A stretch of DNA of 64,000 nt, taken from NCBI GenBank assembly GCA_020832565.1, contig JAFIEI010000010.1:1-64000 (forward strand), written 5' to 3'. The position numbers were made by a program, and so were the translations under genes. Below the pieces are notes generated by a model, which was not told where the DNA came from, made no database searches, and saw only the letters and a list, made by a program, of their open reading frames with translations. Positions 16,526-25,042 of this stretch are shown piece by piece (the stretch's first letter is position 1; every line of letters begins with the position of its first letter). The DNA comes from Salinarimonas sp. GTDB taxonomy: Bacteria > Pseudomonadota > Alphaproteobacteria > Rhizobiales > Beijerinckiaceae.

Positions 16526-19500
16526 ATGATCGCAGGCTGGGTCGTCGTCGGCACGGCCCTTGTCTATCTCTGCCTGCTCTTCGCCGTCGCCTTCTGGGGC
16601 GACCGGCAGGGCAAGCGCATTCTCGACGGCAGCCTGCGCGCGACGATCTATGCGCTGGGGCTGGCGATCTACTGCACCTCCTGGACGTTTTTCGGCTCGG
16701 TGGGGCTCGCCACCCAATCGGGGCTCGACTTCCTCGCCGTCTATCTCGGCCCGATCCTCGTCATCGGGATCGGCTACAAGCTCGTCCAGCGCATCGTCAC
16801 CATCGCCAAGGCGCAGAATATCACCTCCGTGGCCGATTTCGTCGCCGCGCGCTACGGCAAGAGCGAGCGCGTCGCCGCCATCGTCAGCCTGATCGCGGTG
16901 GTCGGCTCGGTGCCCTATATCGCCCTGCAGCTCAAGGCGGTCTCCTCCTCGCTCAACGTGTTCCTGGCCACCGATGCGCAGGATACGCTCGCACCGGCCA
17001 TGGCGGCGCCTTTCGGCGATCTCGCCCTGCTCGTTGCCGTCGTACTCGCGGTCTTCGCCGTCGGCTTCGGCACACGCCAGGCCGATGCCACTGAGCACCA
17101 GAACGGGCTGATCCTCGCGATCTCGCTGGAATCCGGGGTCAAGCTCGTCGCCTTCCTGATGGTCGGCTACTACGTCACCTTCCACATGTTCGGCGGTGTC
17201 GGCGATATCGTCGCGCGGGTCGAGAGCATGGAAGATGGCGGGCTCGATCTGCTCGGTCGCACCTCGGGAGCGGGGGTATTCCTGACCATCGTTGCGCTCT
17301 CGGGCATGGCGATCTTGATGCTGCCGCGCCAGTTCCATGTCAGCGTGGTGGAGAATCGCTCGCTCTCGGACGTGGCGCGTGCCGCCTGGCTGTTTCCGCT
17401 CTACCTCATACTGATCAACATCTTCGTCATCCCGCTCGCGCTCGCCGGCTACGCGACCTTCGCGCCGGGCACGTTGGATCGCGACATGACCGTGCTCGCA
17501 TTGCCGCTCGCGGCGGGAGCCGGCGAGATGGCGCTGATCGCCTTTCTGGGTGGCCTTTCCGCGGCGACCGCCATGGTGATCGTCGAATCGGTCGCGCTCG
17601 CCATCATGATCTCGAATCATCTCGTGATCCCGCTGATGCTGCGCCGGCGCGGGGCACTGCCCGAGGGAGCGGCGGCGGAGCGCTCCCTGCCGCAGGATCT
17701 GGGCGGCATGGTTCTGGGTGTGCGCCGTGTCGCGATCTTCGTGGTGATCCTGCTCGGCTATGTCTATTTCCGCGCCGCCGGCGATGCCGCGCTCGCGGCG
17801 ATCGGGCTGCTCTCTTTCGCCGCCGTGGCGCAGATCGCTCCGGCCTTTCTGGGCGGGTTGATCTGGCGCCGTGGCACGGCTGCCGGGGCTGTTGCCGGCT
17901 TGTCGCTGGGCTTCGCCGTCTGGGTCTACACGCTGCTCCTGCCCTCGATCGCATGGGAGGTGCGCCCCTTTGCCGATCTGATCACCTATGGCCCGTTCGG
18001 CCTCGCCTGGCTGCGCCCGACCGCCATGTTCGGGCTGGATCTGCCGCAGCTGACCCATGGCGTGCTCTGGAGCCTCGGCGTCAATCTCGCCGCCTATGTG
18101 ATCGTCTCGCTGATGCGCGCCACGACATCGGTCGAGCGCATGCAGGCCGATGCCTTCATCGGCGCGGAAGACGCACCCGCCGCACAATCCTTCCGGCTGT
18201 TTCGCACCGCGGTCACGGTCTCGGAGCTGCAGGCGACGGTGGCGCGCTATCTGGGCGAAGAGCGCGCCACACGCTCCTTCGAAGGTTTTGCGCGCATGCG
18301 CGGTGTCGATCTCGCGCGGATGGGACCCGCCGATATCCATCTGCTGCGCTATGCCGAGCATCTGCTCGCCTCGGCCATCGGCGCGGCCTCCGCGCGTCTT
18401 GCCCTCTCGCTGGTGCTCAAGCGCCGTAACGTCTCCACCCAGGACGCCCTCAAGCTCCTCGACGATGCCTCTGCGGCGATCCAGTACAACCGCGACCTGC
18501 TCCAGCACGCCCTCGACCATGCCCGGCAGGGGATCACCGTGCTCGATTCCGATCTGCACCTGCTGTGCTGGAACCAGGCCTTCGTCGATCTCTACGAATT
18601 GCCGCCGGAATTCGTGCGCGTCGGCATATCGCTGGGTGAGATCGTGCGATTCAACGCCGCGCGCGGCGCCTATGGGCCGGGCACGATGGATGAACAGATC
18701 GCGGCGCGAATCGACAGCTTCATCCACGAGACCGAGCCCGTGCGCCTGCGGCTCTATCCCAATGAACGCGTCATCGAGATCCGCACCAACCCGCTGCCCG
18801 ATGGCGGTTTCGTCACGACCTATACCGACGTGACCGAGGCGGTGGCGGCGGAAGAGGCACGCGCTCGGGTCGCCGAAGAGCTCGAACGGCGGGTGCGCGA
18901 GCGCACCGAGGAGCTCACGCGCCTGAACGAGGCGCTGACCCACGCCAAGGCCGAAGCGGAATCGGCTAATGTCTCCAAGACTCAGTTCCTCGCCGCAGCC
19001 AGCCACGACATCCTGCAGCCCCTCAACGCCGCGCGTCTCTACGCCACGGCGCTGGTCGAGCGCGACCGCAAGGAGGGTGCGGCGGAACTGGCCGAAAATG
19101 TCAATGCATCGCTCGATGCAGTGGAGGAGATCCTGACCGCCCTGCTCGACATCTCCCGCCTCGACAGCGGCGCGCTCAAGCCCGAAATCGAGGTCTTTCG
19201 TCTCGACACGTTCCTGCAGCAGCTCATGCGGGAATTCGAACCCTCCGCCAATGCGAAGGGACTCCGCCTGCGCGTCGTGACCCCGGCGATCAGCGTGCGT
19301 TCGGACCGCAAATTGCTGCGTCGCCTGGTCCAGAACCTGATCTCGAATGCGATCAAATACACGCCGTCGGGCCGGATCCTCGTCGGTGCGCGCCGTCATG
19401 CAGAGGCCGTCGCCTTGCAGGTGCACGATACCGGGCTCGGCATTCCCGCCTCGAAACAGCGGCTGATCTTCCGCGAATTCAAACGGCTCGATCAGGGCGC

Positions 19501-20074
19501 GCAGATCGCGCAGGGGCTCGGGCTCGGCCTGTCGATCGTGGAGCGCATCGCCCGCGTGCTCGAGCATCCGCTGAACCTCGTTTCGCATCCGGGGCGCGGG
19601 TCTTGCTTCTCCGTAACCCTGCCGCGCGCCGCTTCCATCCCGCTCGGCGCGGTGCCCGAGGCGCCTGTACGCACCGCTAGCGCGGGGCTCGACGGGCTGC
19701 GTGTACTCGCCATCGACAACGAGCCGGCCATTCTGGCGGGCATGCGAGAGCTGCTCGGCGGCTGGGGGTGCGAGGTGTTCGGCGCCCATGGCCTCGCGGA
19801 GGCCCAGGCGCTGCTGCGCGGCGGCGAATTCGCACCGGATGTCGTGATCGCCGATTATCACCTCGATCAGGGTGACGGCATCGAAGCGATTCTCGCCTTG
19901 CGCTGGCATCTGGGTGCGGATCTGCCGGCGGTGCTGCTGACGGCGGATCGCTCGCCCCGTGTGCGCGAGGATGCGGCGGCCAAGGGCATCCAGCTTCTCA
20001 ACAAGCCCCTCAAGCCCGCAGCCCTGCGCGCCCTGCTCACCCGCTGGCAGCTCAACCGCAACGCGGCTGAATGA
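16526..20074 (+). CDS. Hybrid sensor histidine kinase with N-terminal sodium:solute symporter domain
   Basis: A 1182-residue membrane sensor. Residues of about 1-520 form an SSS/SLC5-type transporter domain of a dozen or so helices (GLAIYCTSWTFFGSVGLATQ, GSVPYIALQLKAVSSS). A PAS region follows (HARQGITVLDSDLHLLCWNQ), then a coiled coil, a HisKA segment with SHDILQPLNAARLY (phosphoacceptor near His827), an ATPase domain (LVQNLISNAIKYTPSGRI, DTGLGIP) and a receiver with Asp near 1110 (VVIADYHLDQGDG). The layout matches the CbrA/NahK-like group, where the transporter half senses or moves a nutrient. No separate DNA-binding partner is adjacent, so the output is unknown. ATG 16526 has GGGGGAAGG about 10 bases upstream. 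Confidence 0.92.
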   Translation: MIAGWVVVGTALVYLCLLFAVAFWGDRQGKRILDGSLRATIYALGLAIYCTSWTFFGSVGLATQSGLDFLAVYLGPILVIGIGYKLVQRIVTIAKAQNITSVADFVAARYGKSERVAAIVSLIAVVGSVPYIALQLKAVSSSLNVFLATDAQDTLAPAMAAPFGDLALLVAVVLAVFAVGFGTRQADATEHQNGLILAISLESGVKLVAFLMVGYYVTFHMFGGVGDIVARVESMEDGGLDLLGRTSGAGVFLTIVALSGMAILMLPRQFHVSVVENRSLSDVARAAWLFPLYLILINIFVIPLALAGYATFAPGTLDRDMTVLALPLAAGAGEMALIAFLGGLSAATAMVIVESVALAIMISNHLVIPLMLRRRGALPEGAAAERSLPQDLGGMVLGVRRVAIFVVILLGYVYFRAAGDAALAAIGLLSFAAVAQIAPAFLGGLIWRRGTAAGAVAGLSLGFAVWVYTLLLPSIAWEVRPFADLITYGPFGLAWLRPTAMFGLDLPQLTHGVLWSLGVNLAAYVIVSLMRATTSVERMQADAFIGAEDAPAAQSFRLFRTAVTVSELQATVARYLGEERATRSFEGFARMRGVDLARMGPADIHLLRYAEHLLASAIGAASARLALSLVLKRRNVSTQDALKLLDDASAAIQYNRDLLQHALDHARQGITVLDSDLHLLCWNQAFVDLYELPPEFVRVGISLGEIVRFNAARGAYGPGTMDEQIAARIDSFIHETEPVRLRLYPNERVIEIRTNPLPDGGFVTTYTDVTEAVAAEEARARVAEELERRVRERTEELTRLNEALTHAKAEAESANVSKTQFLAAASHDILQPLNAARLYATALVERDRKEGAAELAENVNASLDAVEEILTALLDISRLDSGALKPEIEVFRLDTFLQQLMREFEPSANAKGLRLRVVTPAISVRSDRKLLRRLVQNLISNAIKYTPSGRILVGARRHAEAVALQVHDTGLGIPASKQRLIFREFKRLDQGAQIAQGLGLGLSIVERIARVLEHPLNLVSHPGRGSCFSVTLPRAASIPLGAVPEAPVRTASAGLDGLRVLAIDNEPAILAGMRELLGGWGCEVFGAHGLAEAQALLRGGEFAPDVVIADYHLDQGDGIEAILALRWHLGADLPAVLLTADRSPRVREDAAAKGIQLLNKPLKPAALRALLTRWQLNRNAAE

Positions 20075-20079
20075 TCGGC

Positions 20080-20817
20080 TCAGCCCGCCAACTCGTCCCG
20101 GATGGGCCCGTTGAGTGCCGCTTCGATCCCACCGATTGCCTCGACGATCAGCGCACCGTCCATCACCCGGTGGTCGAAGGCCATGGTCATCTCGGTCCTG
20201 CCATCCGCATCGAAGGGGCCGTAGCTGACGAAACTCGTCAGGGGTGAGACCGGACGCACGATCTCGCCACCGATATGACCGAGCACGGAGACGCCGAATG
20301 TCCCGAAATAATTGGGGCGCTGGCGCCCGCTGTTGAAACCCCAGAGCCAGAGCAGGCGCCGCAGCGGCAGGGGCAGCCGCGAAATCCGCATCAGCTTGGC
20401 CAGATGCGCCGCTTCCGCCCCCTCCCCCGCGCGCGCATTCTCGAGGATCGTGGTGATCTCGCGCAGGGAAAACCCCGCCGGGTCGCGCACCCGCACCGGG
20501 ATCACCGCGCGCTCACCGTCGATCTCGCGCTCGATCATGATCGAGGCAACGCTGACGCCGACTTCGTAGAGATGCGCACGCGGAAACGGCGCGTAGCTGC
20601 GCCGCAGCTCCGGGATATCGCGGGCGACGAGGGCGAAGGCCTTCGCCGTCATCGCGGTAAACGGCACGCGCGGCGCCGGCATGGCACGGCGCGCGGCGAT
20701 CACCGTCGAGAGATCGATACGGCGCCTGATGACACCGATCGGCACCCTGCGCGCCATCCAGGACAGGTCCGCCATCAGGGTGCGGGCCGGGCTCAGGGGA
20801 AGGGCGCGTCCGCGCAT
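20080..20817 (-). CDS. Stand-alone 2-oxoacid dehydrogenase E2-type acyltransferase domain
   Basis: A 245-residue protein equal to the catalytic domain of dihydrolipoamide acyltransferases, with the active-site signature MAFDHRVMDGALIVEAIGG (His and Asp of HxxxDG kept). It lacks the lipoyl and peripheral-subunit-binding domains and has no E1 or E3 neighbours, so it is unlikely to be part of a pyruvate-dehydrogenase-type complex. It may transfer another acyl group or act as a scaffold; this is unknown. ATG 20817 has CGGAG 6 bases upstream; a TTG at 20886 would add 23 unlikely residues. Its stop lies 5 bases from the kinase stop (convergent). Confidence 0.75.
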   Translation of the reverse strand: MRGRALPLSPARTLMADLSWMARRVPIGVIRRRIDLSTVIAARRAMPAPRVPFTAMTAKAFALVARDIPELRRSYAPFPRAHLYEVGVSVASIMIEREIDGERAVIPVRVRDPAGFSLREITTILENARAGEGAEAAHLAKLMRISRLPLPLRRLLWLWGFNSGRQRPNYFGTFGVSVLGHIGGEIVRPVSPLTSFVSYGPFDADGRTEMTMAFDHRVMDGALIVEAIGGIEAALNGPIRDELAG

Positions 20818-20913
20818 GCGGTTCTCCGGAAGGTTCAGGTCATTGGCTACGCGCCCGACATAGCCCCCGCATACCAAGAATGGCAAGGCATGCGAGGATC
20901 GGGAATGCCGGTC

Positions 20914-22134
20914 TCAGATCACGTTGCGCTCGCGCAACGGGCGGTTTTCGACGACGCGCGCATAGCCGAGCTCGCCCAGATCGAGCGTCGTGTAGCACCC
21001 CTCGACGATATGCTCGGCGAGCCCCCGGCCCACCGCCGGCGATTGCTGCAGGCCGTGACCGGAGAAGCCGTTGCAGAGGTAGAATCCGTCAGGTCCCGCC
21101 GGGCCGATGATCGCGTTGTGGTCGAGGGTGCACATGTCATAGGGCCCGGCCCAGGCGCGGCCCGGGCGGATCGCCTCGAATCCGGGGACGCGGTTGGCCA
21201 ATGACGGCCAGATGCGCTCCTCGAAATAGCTGTAATCGACCTGCTGGCTGTCCTCGTCGGCATCGTCCCAGCCGAGCGCCTCGTCTTCCTCCGGCGAGGG
21301 CGAGACGCCGCAGATGAACATCCGCCCCTCGGCGCTCTCGCCTTCAGGGCGGACATAGACGCCCGTCGTATCGATCATCAGCGGGCAATTGGGGATATCG
21401 GCCTTGCAGGTAAAGCTGAAGACGTAGCGCCGGCGTGCGTGCACCGGCAGATCGATCCCGGCGCCGGCGGCGAGCGCACGCCCGCCCGACCCGGCGCAAT
21501 TGACGAGCGTGCCGCAGGCAATGCGCGAGCCATCGGCGAGGCGCACCGCCGAAACGGCGCCGCCGGCGGTTTCGACCTCGCTCACCTGGCCTGTGCGATA
21601 TTCCACGCCCGATGCGCGTGCCTTGCGGCGAAACGCTTGCAACAGGGCCCAGCCGTCGAACCAGCCTTCGCCCGTGAGCCCCAGCGAGCCGATCACCACA
21701 TCCTCCCCCGGTTCGAGCCAGGGGAACCGCGCGCGCAAGGCATCGGCGTCGAAGAGCGCGATATCGGCGCCTTCCGCGCGCTGAAGCGCGTTGACCTCAC
21801 GCATCACGCCGATGCTGCCCGCATGGCCGAGATAGAGATACCCGCCTTCCTTGAGATCAATCACCGGCGCCTCGCCATCCACCGCGAGATGCTGGCCGAT
21901 ATTGCGCAGGAAGGCGATGCCGTGGAGCGAGATGCGGATATTGACGGGGCTCGAGAATTGCTGGCGGATCGAGGCGGCCGAGAGCGCGGAGGCGGAGCGG
22001 GCATAGCCGGGATCCTTCTCGACCACGATGATGCGTCCGGTAAATCCGGGATGGCTCGCGAGATGATAGGCCAGCGACGACCCCATCGCCGCGCCGCCCG
22101 CGATCACCACATCCGCATGCTGTGCCGCAACCAT
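20914..22134 (-). CDS. FAD-dependent oxidoreductase of the DAO family
   Basis: A 406-residue flavoenzyme of the D-amino-acid oxidase/sarcosine oxidase-like family, expected to oxidise an amine or amino acid. The FAD dinucleotide fold is at the N-terminus (ADVVIAGGAAMGSSLAYHLA, then RIIVVEKD). Other features are SAASIRQQFSSPVNIRIS, LVNCAGSGGRALA and the C-terminal LCNGFSGHGLQQSPAVGRGL. ATG 22134 has a clear AGGGAGG; the GTG 21 bases further up would place that site inside the gene. The substrate is unknown. It stands between the E2-like gene and prmA, all on the minus strand but with gaps of about 100 bases. Confidence 0.85.
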   Translation of the reverse strand: MVAAQHADVVIAGGAAMGSSLAYHLASHPGFTGRIIVVEKDPGYARSASALSAASIRQQFSSPVNIRISLHGIAFLRNIGQHLAVDGEAPVIDLKEGGYLYLGHAGSIGVMREVNALQRAEGADIALFDADALRARFPWLEPGEDVVIGSLGLTGEGWFDGWALLQAFRRKARASGVEYRTGQVSEVETAGGAVSAVRLADGSRIACGTLVNCAGSGGRALAAGAGIDLPVHARRRYVFSFTCKADIPNCPLMIDTTGVYVRPEGESAEGRMFICGVSPSPEEDEALGWDDADEDSQQVDYSYFEERIWPSLANRVPGFEAIRPGRAWAGPYDMCTLDHNAIIGPAGPDGFYLCNGFSGHGLQQSPAVGRGLAEHIVEGCYTTLDLGELGYARVVENRPLRERNVI

Positions 22135-22243
22135 ACTGTCCTCCCTGCGTTCCACCGGTTCCCCCGTTTAACCATTCAACTCACGGGGAGGAAGCGAGGC
22201 GCAGGGGCGCAGGCTCGCAACCGGCCTGCGCGCCGCTCCAATG

Positions 22244-23164
22244 TCAGGCCAAAGGCCGCGGATCACGCCCCGTACGCGTCAGCATCAGCGCCGCCCAGCC
22301 GTCGAGATCGCGGCGGGAATGGAGGGCAAAGCCCTGTTCGCGATAGGCCGAGAGCACGCCGGGCACGTCGTGGGCAAGCAGCCCGGAGAGCACCAGCACG
22401 CCGTCATCGCTGGTCACGCGCGCGAGATCCGGCGCGAGTCGGCGCAGCGGGCGCGCCAGGATATTGGCGAAAACGAGATCGAAATGGCGCATGCGGCGCG
22501 CCTTAGCGTGATCGATGCCGGGCGCCACATAGAGTTCGACCAGGTTACCGATGCCGTTGAGCCGGGCATTCTCGCGCGCCACCTGCACTGCAACGGGATC
22601 GATATCGCCCGCCACGACCTTGCGCCGCGTCGCTTTCGCGGCGGCAAAGGCGAGCACGCCGGTACCGGTGCCGACATCGAGCACATGCCGGGGCCGGCGC
22701 TGCTTCAGGATATCGCCGAGGAGCAGAAGGCAGCCGCGCGTGGTGCCGTGATGGCCGGTGCCGAAAGCCAGCGCAGCTTCGATCTCGATGCCGATCTGGT
22801 TGGGGCGCAAAGTAGCGCGATCATGCGCGCCATGCACGACGAAGCGCCCGGCCGGCACGGGGGCGAGGCCCTCGAGCGAAGCCTTGACCCAGTCCTTCTC
22901 GTCGAGGGCGGTGAAGATGGCGGTCTCGGCGCGCGGGCCTATGACCGTTCCGATCAGATCACGCATCGCCGCCTCGTCCGGCGGATTGGCGAAATAGACT
23001 TCGAGGAGCCACGGCCCGTCATCATGCGTTTCGAAGGCCGCGACGGCGGTCTGCGTCGGGTCGAAGACTTCGCCGACGAGATCGGTCAGGGTGCGCGCAG
23101 CGCGCTCATCCGTCTCGATGCGCATGACATGGGTGGGGCGGGCGGGGTGCAATCCTTCGAGCAT
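22244..23164 (-). CDS. prmA: Ribosomal protein L11 methyltransferase
   Basis: A 306-residue SAM-dependent methyltransferase that trimethylates ribosomal protein L11. The C-terminal catalytic domain has AFGTGHHGTTRGCLLLL, the SAM-binding VLDVGTGTGVLAFAAAK, VAGDIDPVAVQVARENA and FDLVFANILARPLRRLAP. The N-terminal L11-recognition domain is present but divergent. The start at 23164 lacks a strong ribosome site; ATG 23125 (MRIETDERA) is an alternative. It is flanked upstream by nrsF-sigF on the same strand. Confidence 0.92.
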   Translation of the reverse strand: MLEGLHPARPTHVMRIETDERAARTLTDLVGEVFDPTQTAVAAFETHDDGPWLLEVYFANPPDEAAMRDLIGTVIGPRAETAIFTALDEKDWVKASLEGLAPVPAGRFVVHGAHDRATLRPNQIGIEIEAALAFGTGHHGTTRGCLLLLGDILKQRRPRHVLDVGTGTGVLAFAAAKATRRKVVAGDIDPVAVQVARENARLNGIGNLVELYVAPGIDHAKARRMRHFDLVFANILARPLRRLAPDLARVTSDDGVLVLSGLLAHDVPGVLSAYREQGFALHSRRDLDGWAALMLTRTGRDPRPLA

Positions 23165-23208
23165 GGCGGGGGATTAGCACCGCCCGCGCGGGAAGAATAG
23201 CGGATTTT

Positions 23209-23838
23209 TCACCAGCGCAGCCACCGCTGCCCAACGAGCGCGCCGATCCCGGCCATGCCCAGAGCCGCGAGGCTGTACCAGGTGGCGACGAAAAGCGGGC
23301 TGTCGTCGGGGCAGAACAAAGCGTAAAGGGCTGCGCCGCAGCCGGCGGCGGCAAGGCCGATCACCGCGCCGGTGAGTGCGGGCCGTGTCGATGCCCCTGA
23401 GCGCGCCGCCTGCATCAGGGCGATGAAAGGCGCAGCCGCGAGGAGCGGAATCGAGACGAGGCATTTCACGGCATTGTCGCCGACGAGCGCACTGCCCCAT
23501 TGGGCGGCGGGAAGAGCAAACAATTCCCCGATCACGGCGAGGCTGATCAGGAGCGGGGCGGCGATGAGCGCCATGCGGCGGGCATGGCTTTCGGGACGCA
23601 ACGTCGCCGCCATTGCCAGCCCGGCACCCGCCGCGAGCAGGACCGGCGTCGCGATCTTCACCCAGAGCCGGATATCGCCGGAAGCTGCGGCGAGGTCGGG
23701 CCGGAAACCGTAGATAACGAAGAACACGACCAGCGCCACGGCCAGTCCAGCCGCACTGGCGAGACAGAAGGTATCGCGCAGGGGCCGGCGCGGCGCGCCG
23801 TCACGCGCGAGCATGGCAATCAGTTGATCGGTCTTCAT
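23209..23838 (-). CDS. NrsF/DUF1109 family anti-sigma membrane protein
   Basis: A 209-residue protein with six predicted membrane helices (AGLAVALVVFFVIYGF through LAALGMAGIGALVG), matching the DUF1109 family. The Caulobacter member NrsF inhibits the ECF factor SigF under non-stress conditions. The N-terminus KTDQLIAMLARDGAPRRPL is a family hallmark. Its ATG overlaps the stop of the sigma gene by four bases (ATGA), showing translational coupling. Its role as the cognate anti-sigma factor follows from this arrangement. Confidence 0.88.
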   Translation of the reverse strand: MKTDQLIAMLARDGAPRRPLRDTFCLASAAGLAVALVVFFVIYGFRPDLAAASGDIRLWVKIATPVLLAAGAGLAMAATLRPESHARRMALIAAPLLISLAVIGELFALPAAQWGSALVGDNAVKCLVSIPLLAAAPFIALMQAARSGASTRPALTGAVIGLAAAGCGAALYALFCPDDSPLFVATWYSLAALGMAGIGALVGQRWLRW

Positions 23839-24383
23839 TCCAGCATACTCCTGCGCAGGGCGGCGAGCTTCTTCAGGCCACGATGCAGTGCGACGCGCAC
23901 GGCGCCCTCGCTCATGCCGAAACGCTCGCCGGTTTCGGCGATGCCGACCCCTTCGATACCGATGGCCCGCACGATCTTCGCGGAACGGTCATCGAGATGG
24001 CCGATGACCCGCTCGATATCGCCCGCATCGGTGGGATCCTCCTCCGGCGGCGCGGGGAGCGTCTCCGCGAAATCCGCGATATCGATCGTGACCCTGCGCC
24101 CGCGTGCGCGGAACGCATCCACGATCTTGTAGCGCGCGATGGCGAAGAGCCAGGGGCGGATCGGCTCGTCCGTGCGCCAGGTATGGCGCTTGAGATGCAC
24201 CGCGAGCAGCGTGTCCTGCAGGATATCCTCGCATTCCGCCGCACCCATGCCACCGGCGCGCACCGCCACCAGCCGCCGCAGCGGCGGCGTGATCGCCTCC
24301 AGAAACGAGCGGTAACGGGTTTCGTCACCGGCAAGAGCATCGCGTAACATCCCGGCCCAGACCTCCTCGTCCGGATGAGCCAT
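23835..24383 (-). CDS. sigF: ECF sigma factor, SigF-like
   Basis: A 182-residue extracytoplasmic-function sigma factor. Region 2 includes AAECEDILQDTLLAVHLKRH and IRPWLFAIARYKIVDAFR; region 4 is IEGVGIAETGERFGMSEGAV followed by RVALHRGLKKL. With the downstream DUF1109 gene it matches the ECF group that answers metal or redox stress in Caulobacter. I place the start at ATG 24383 (MAHPDEEV), 5 bases after GGGGG; an ATG at 24413 would read through a candidate promoter. Autoregulation is suggested by that promoter. Confidence 0.88.
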   Translation of the reverse strand: MAHPDEEVWAGMLRDALAGDETRYRSFLEAITPPLRRLVAVRAGGMGAAECEDILQDTLLAVHLKRHTWRTDEPIRPWLFAIARYKIVDAFRARGRRVTIDIADFAETLPAPPEEDPTDAGDIERVIGHLDDRSAKIVRAIGIEGVGIAETGERFGMSEGAVRVALHRGLKKLAALRRSMLE

Positions 24384-24395
24384 CATATCCCCCAG

Positions 24396-24420
24396 TTCGG
24401 TTGATCCCTGCATTTGTTAC
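24396..24420 (-). promoter_or_regulatory. Candidate SigF-type promoter upstream of sigF
   Basis: On the minus strand GTAAC (24420-24416) is followed after 16 bases by CGAA (24399-24396), just upstream of the sigF start. As I recall, Caulobacter SigF promoters read GTAACC, 16 bases, CGAA; this site keeps both boxes but has A at the sixth position, leaving a 15-base gap if the hexamer is counted. The leader would be only a few bases long. Confidence 0.4.
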
Positions 24421-24592
24421 GCGCCGATGCGGAATGCGACGGGCCGGCGCACGATAGCGGGACCGGGGCGTGGAGGGAACCGGCGGGGCGGGCGCGGAGA
24501 TCACGATTATTTTCGATTGCGCGCACTCATCCGCATGCATTCAGGATGGTTTTGCTTGAACCCGCCCCGTCTCCGCGCGATGCTCGACCGCC

Positions 24593-25042
24593 ATGCTGCA
24601 AGCCTATTCCTATCGTGACGATCCGCAGGTGCCCGATTTCGACGAATCCGCCCCGCTCGCGGTGATGGATGCCGAGTGCGCCCTGTGCAGCTGGGGCGCA
24701 CGCATGATCCACCGGCTCGACCGTGATGGCATGGTGCGGATCTGTCCGGTCCAGACCCCGCGCGGGGCCGCACTCATGCGCCATTACGGCCTGTGCCCGG
24801 AGGACCGCGCATCCTGGCTCTTCATCGAGGAAGGCATCGCTTATCGCGATCTCGACGCAGTGATCGCGCTCGGCCGGCGCTTGCGCGGCTGGGGCCGGCT
24901 GGCCGGCATCCTGCGGATCCTTCCCGGGCCCGTTCGCGATCGGCTGTACCGGCTCGTGGCGCGCAACCGCTATGCCCTGTTCGGGCGCGACGATCTGTGC
25001 GCCCTGCCCGATCCCTCCTTCCGCAGGCGGCTCTTGCTGTGA
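24593..25042 (+). CDS. DCC1-like thiol-disulfide oxidoreductase family protein (DUF393)
   Basis: A 149-residue protein with the defining DxxCxLC motif (MDAECALCSWGARMI near residues 25-39), a thioredoxin-like redox pair. The family is widespread but its substrates are poorly known. Later features, SWLFIEEGIAYRDLDAVIAL and a YRLVARNRYALFGRDDLC ending with one further cysteine, fit the family. The stop overlaps the next gene's GTG start by four bases, so both are translated together. It is divergent from sigF across about 200 bases; I see no SigF-like box in front of it. Confidence 0.85.
   Translation: MLQAYSYRDDPQVPDFDESAPLAVMDAECALCSWGARMIHRLDRDGMVRICPVQTPRGAALMRHYGLCPEDRASWLFIEEGIAYRDLDAVIALGRRLRGWGRLAGILRILPGPVRDRLYRLVARNRYALFGRDDLCALPDPSFRRRLLL

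Noticed and set aside
16337-19909. Long open frame on the minus strand, over 1100 codons
   Set aside because: It lies entirely antisense to the histidine kinase, whose domains are clear. The translation is rich in Arg, Gly, His and Asp with no family features, as expected for the opposite strand of GC-rich coding DNA.
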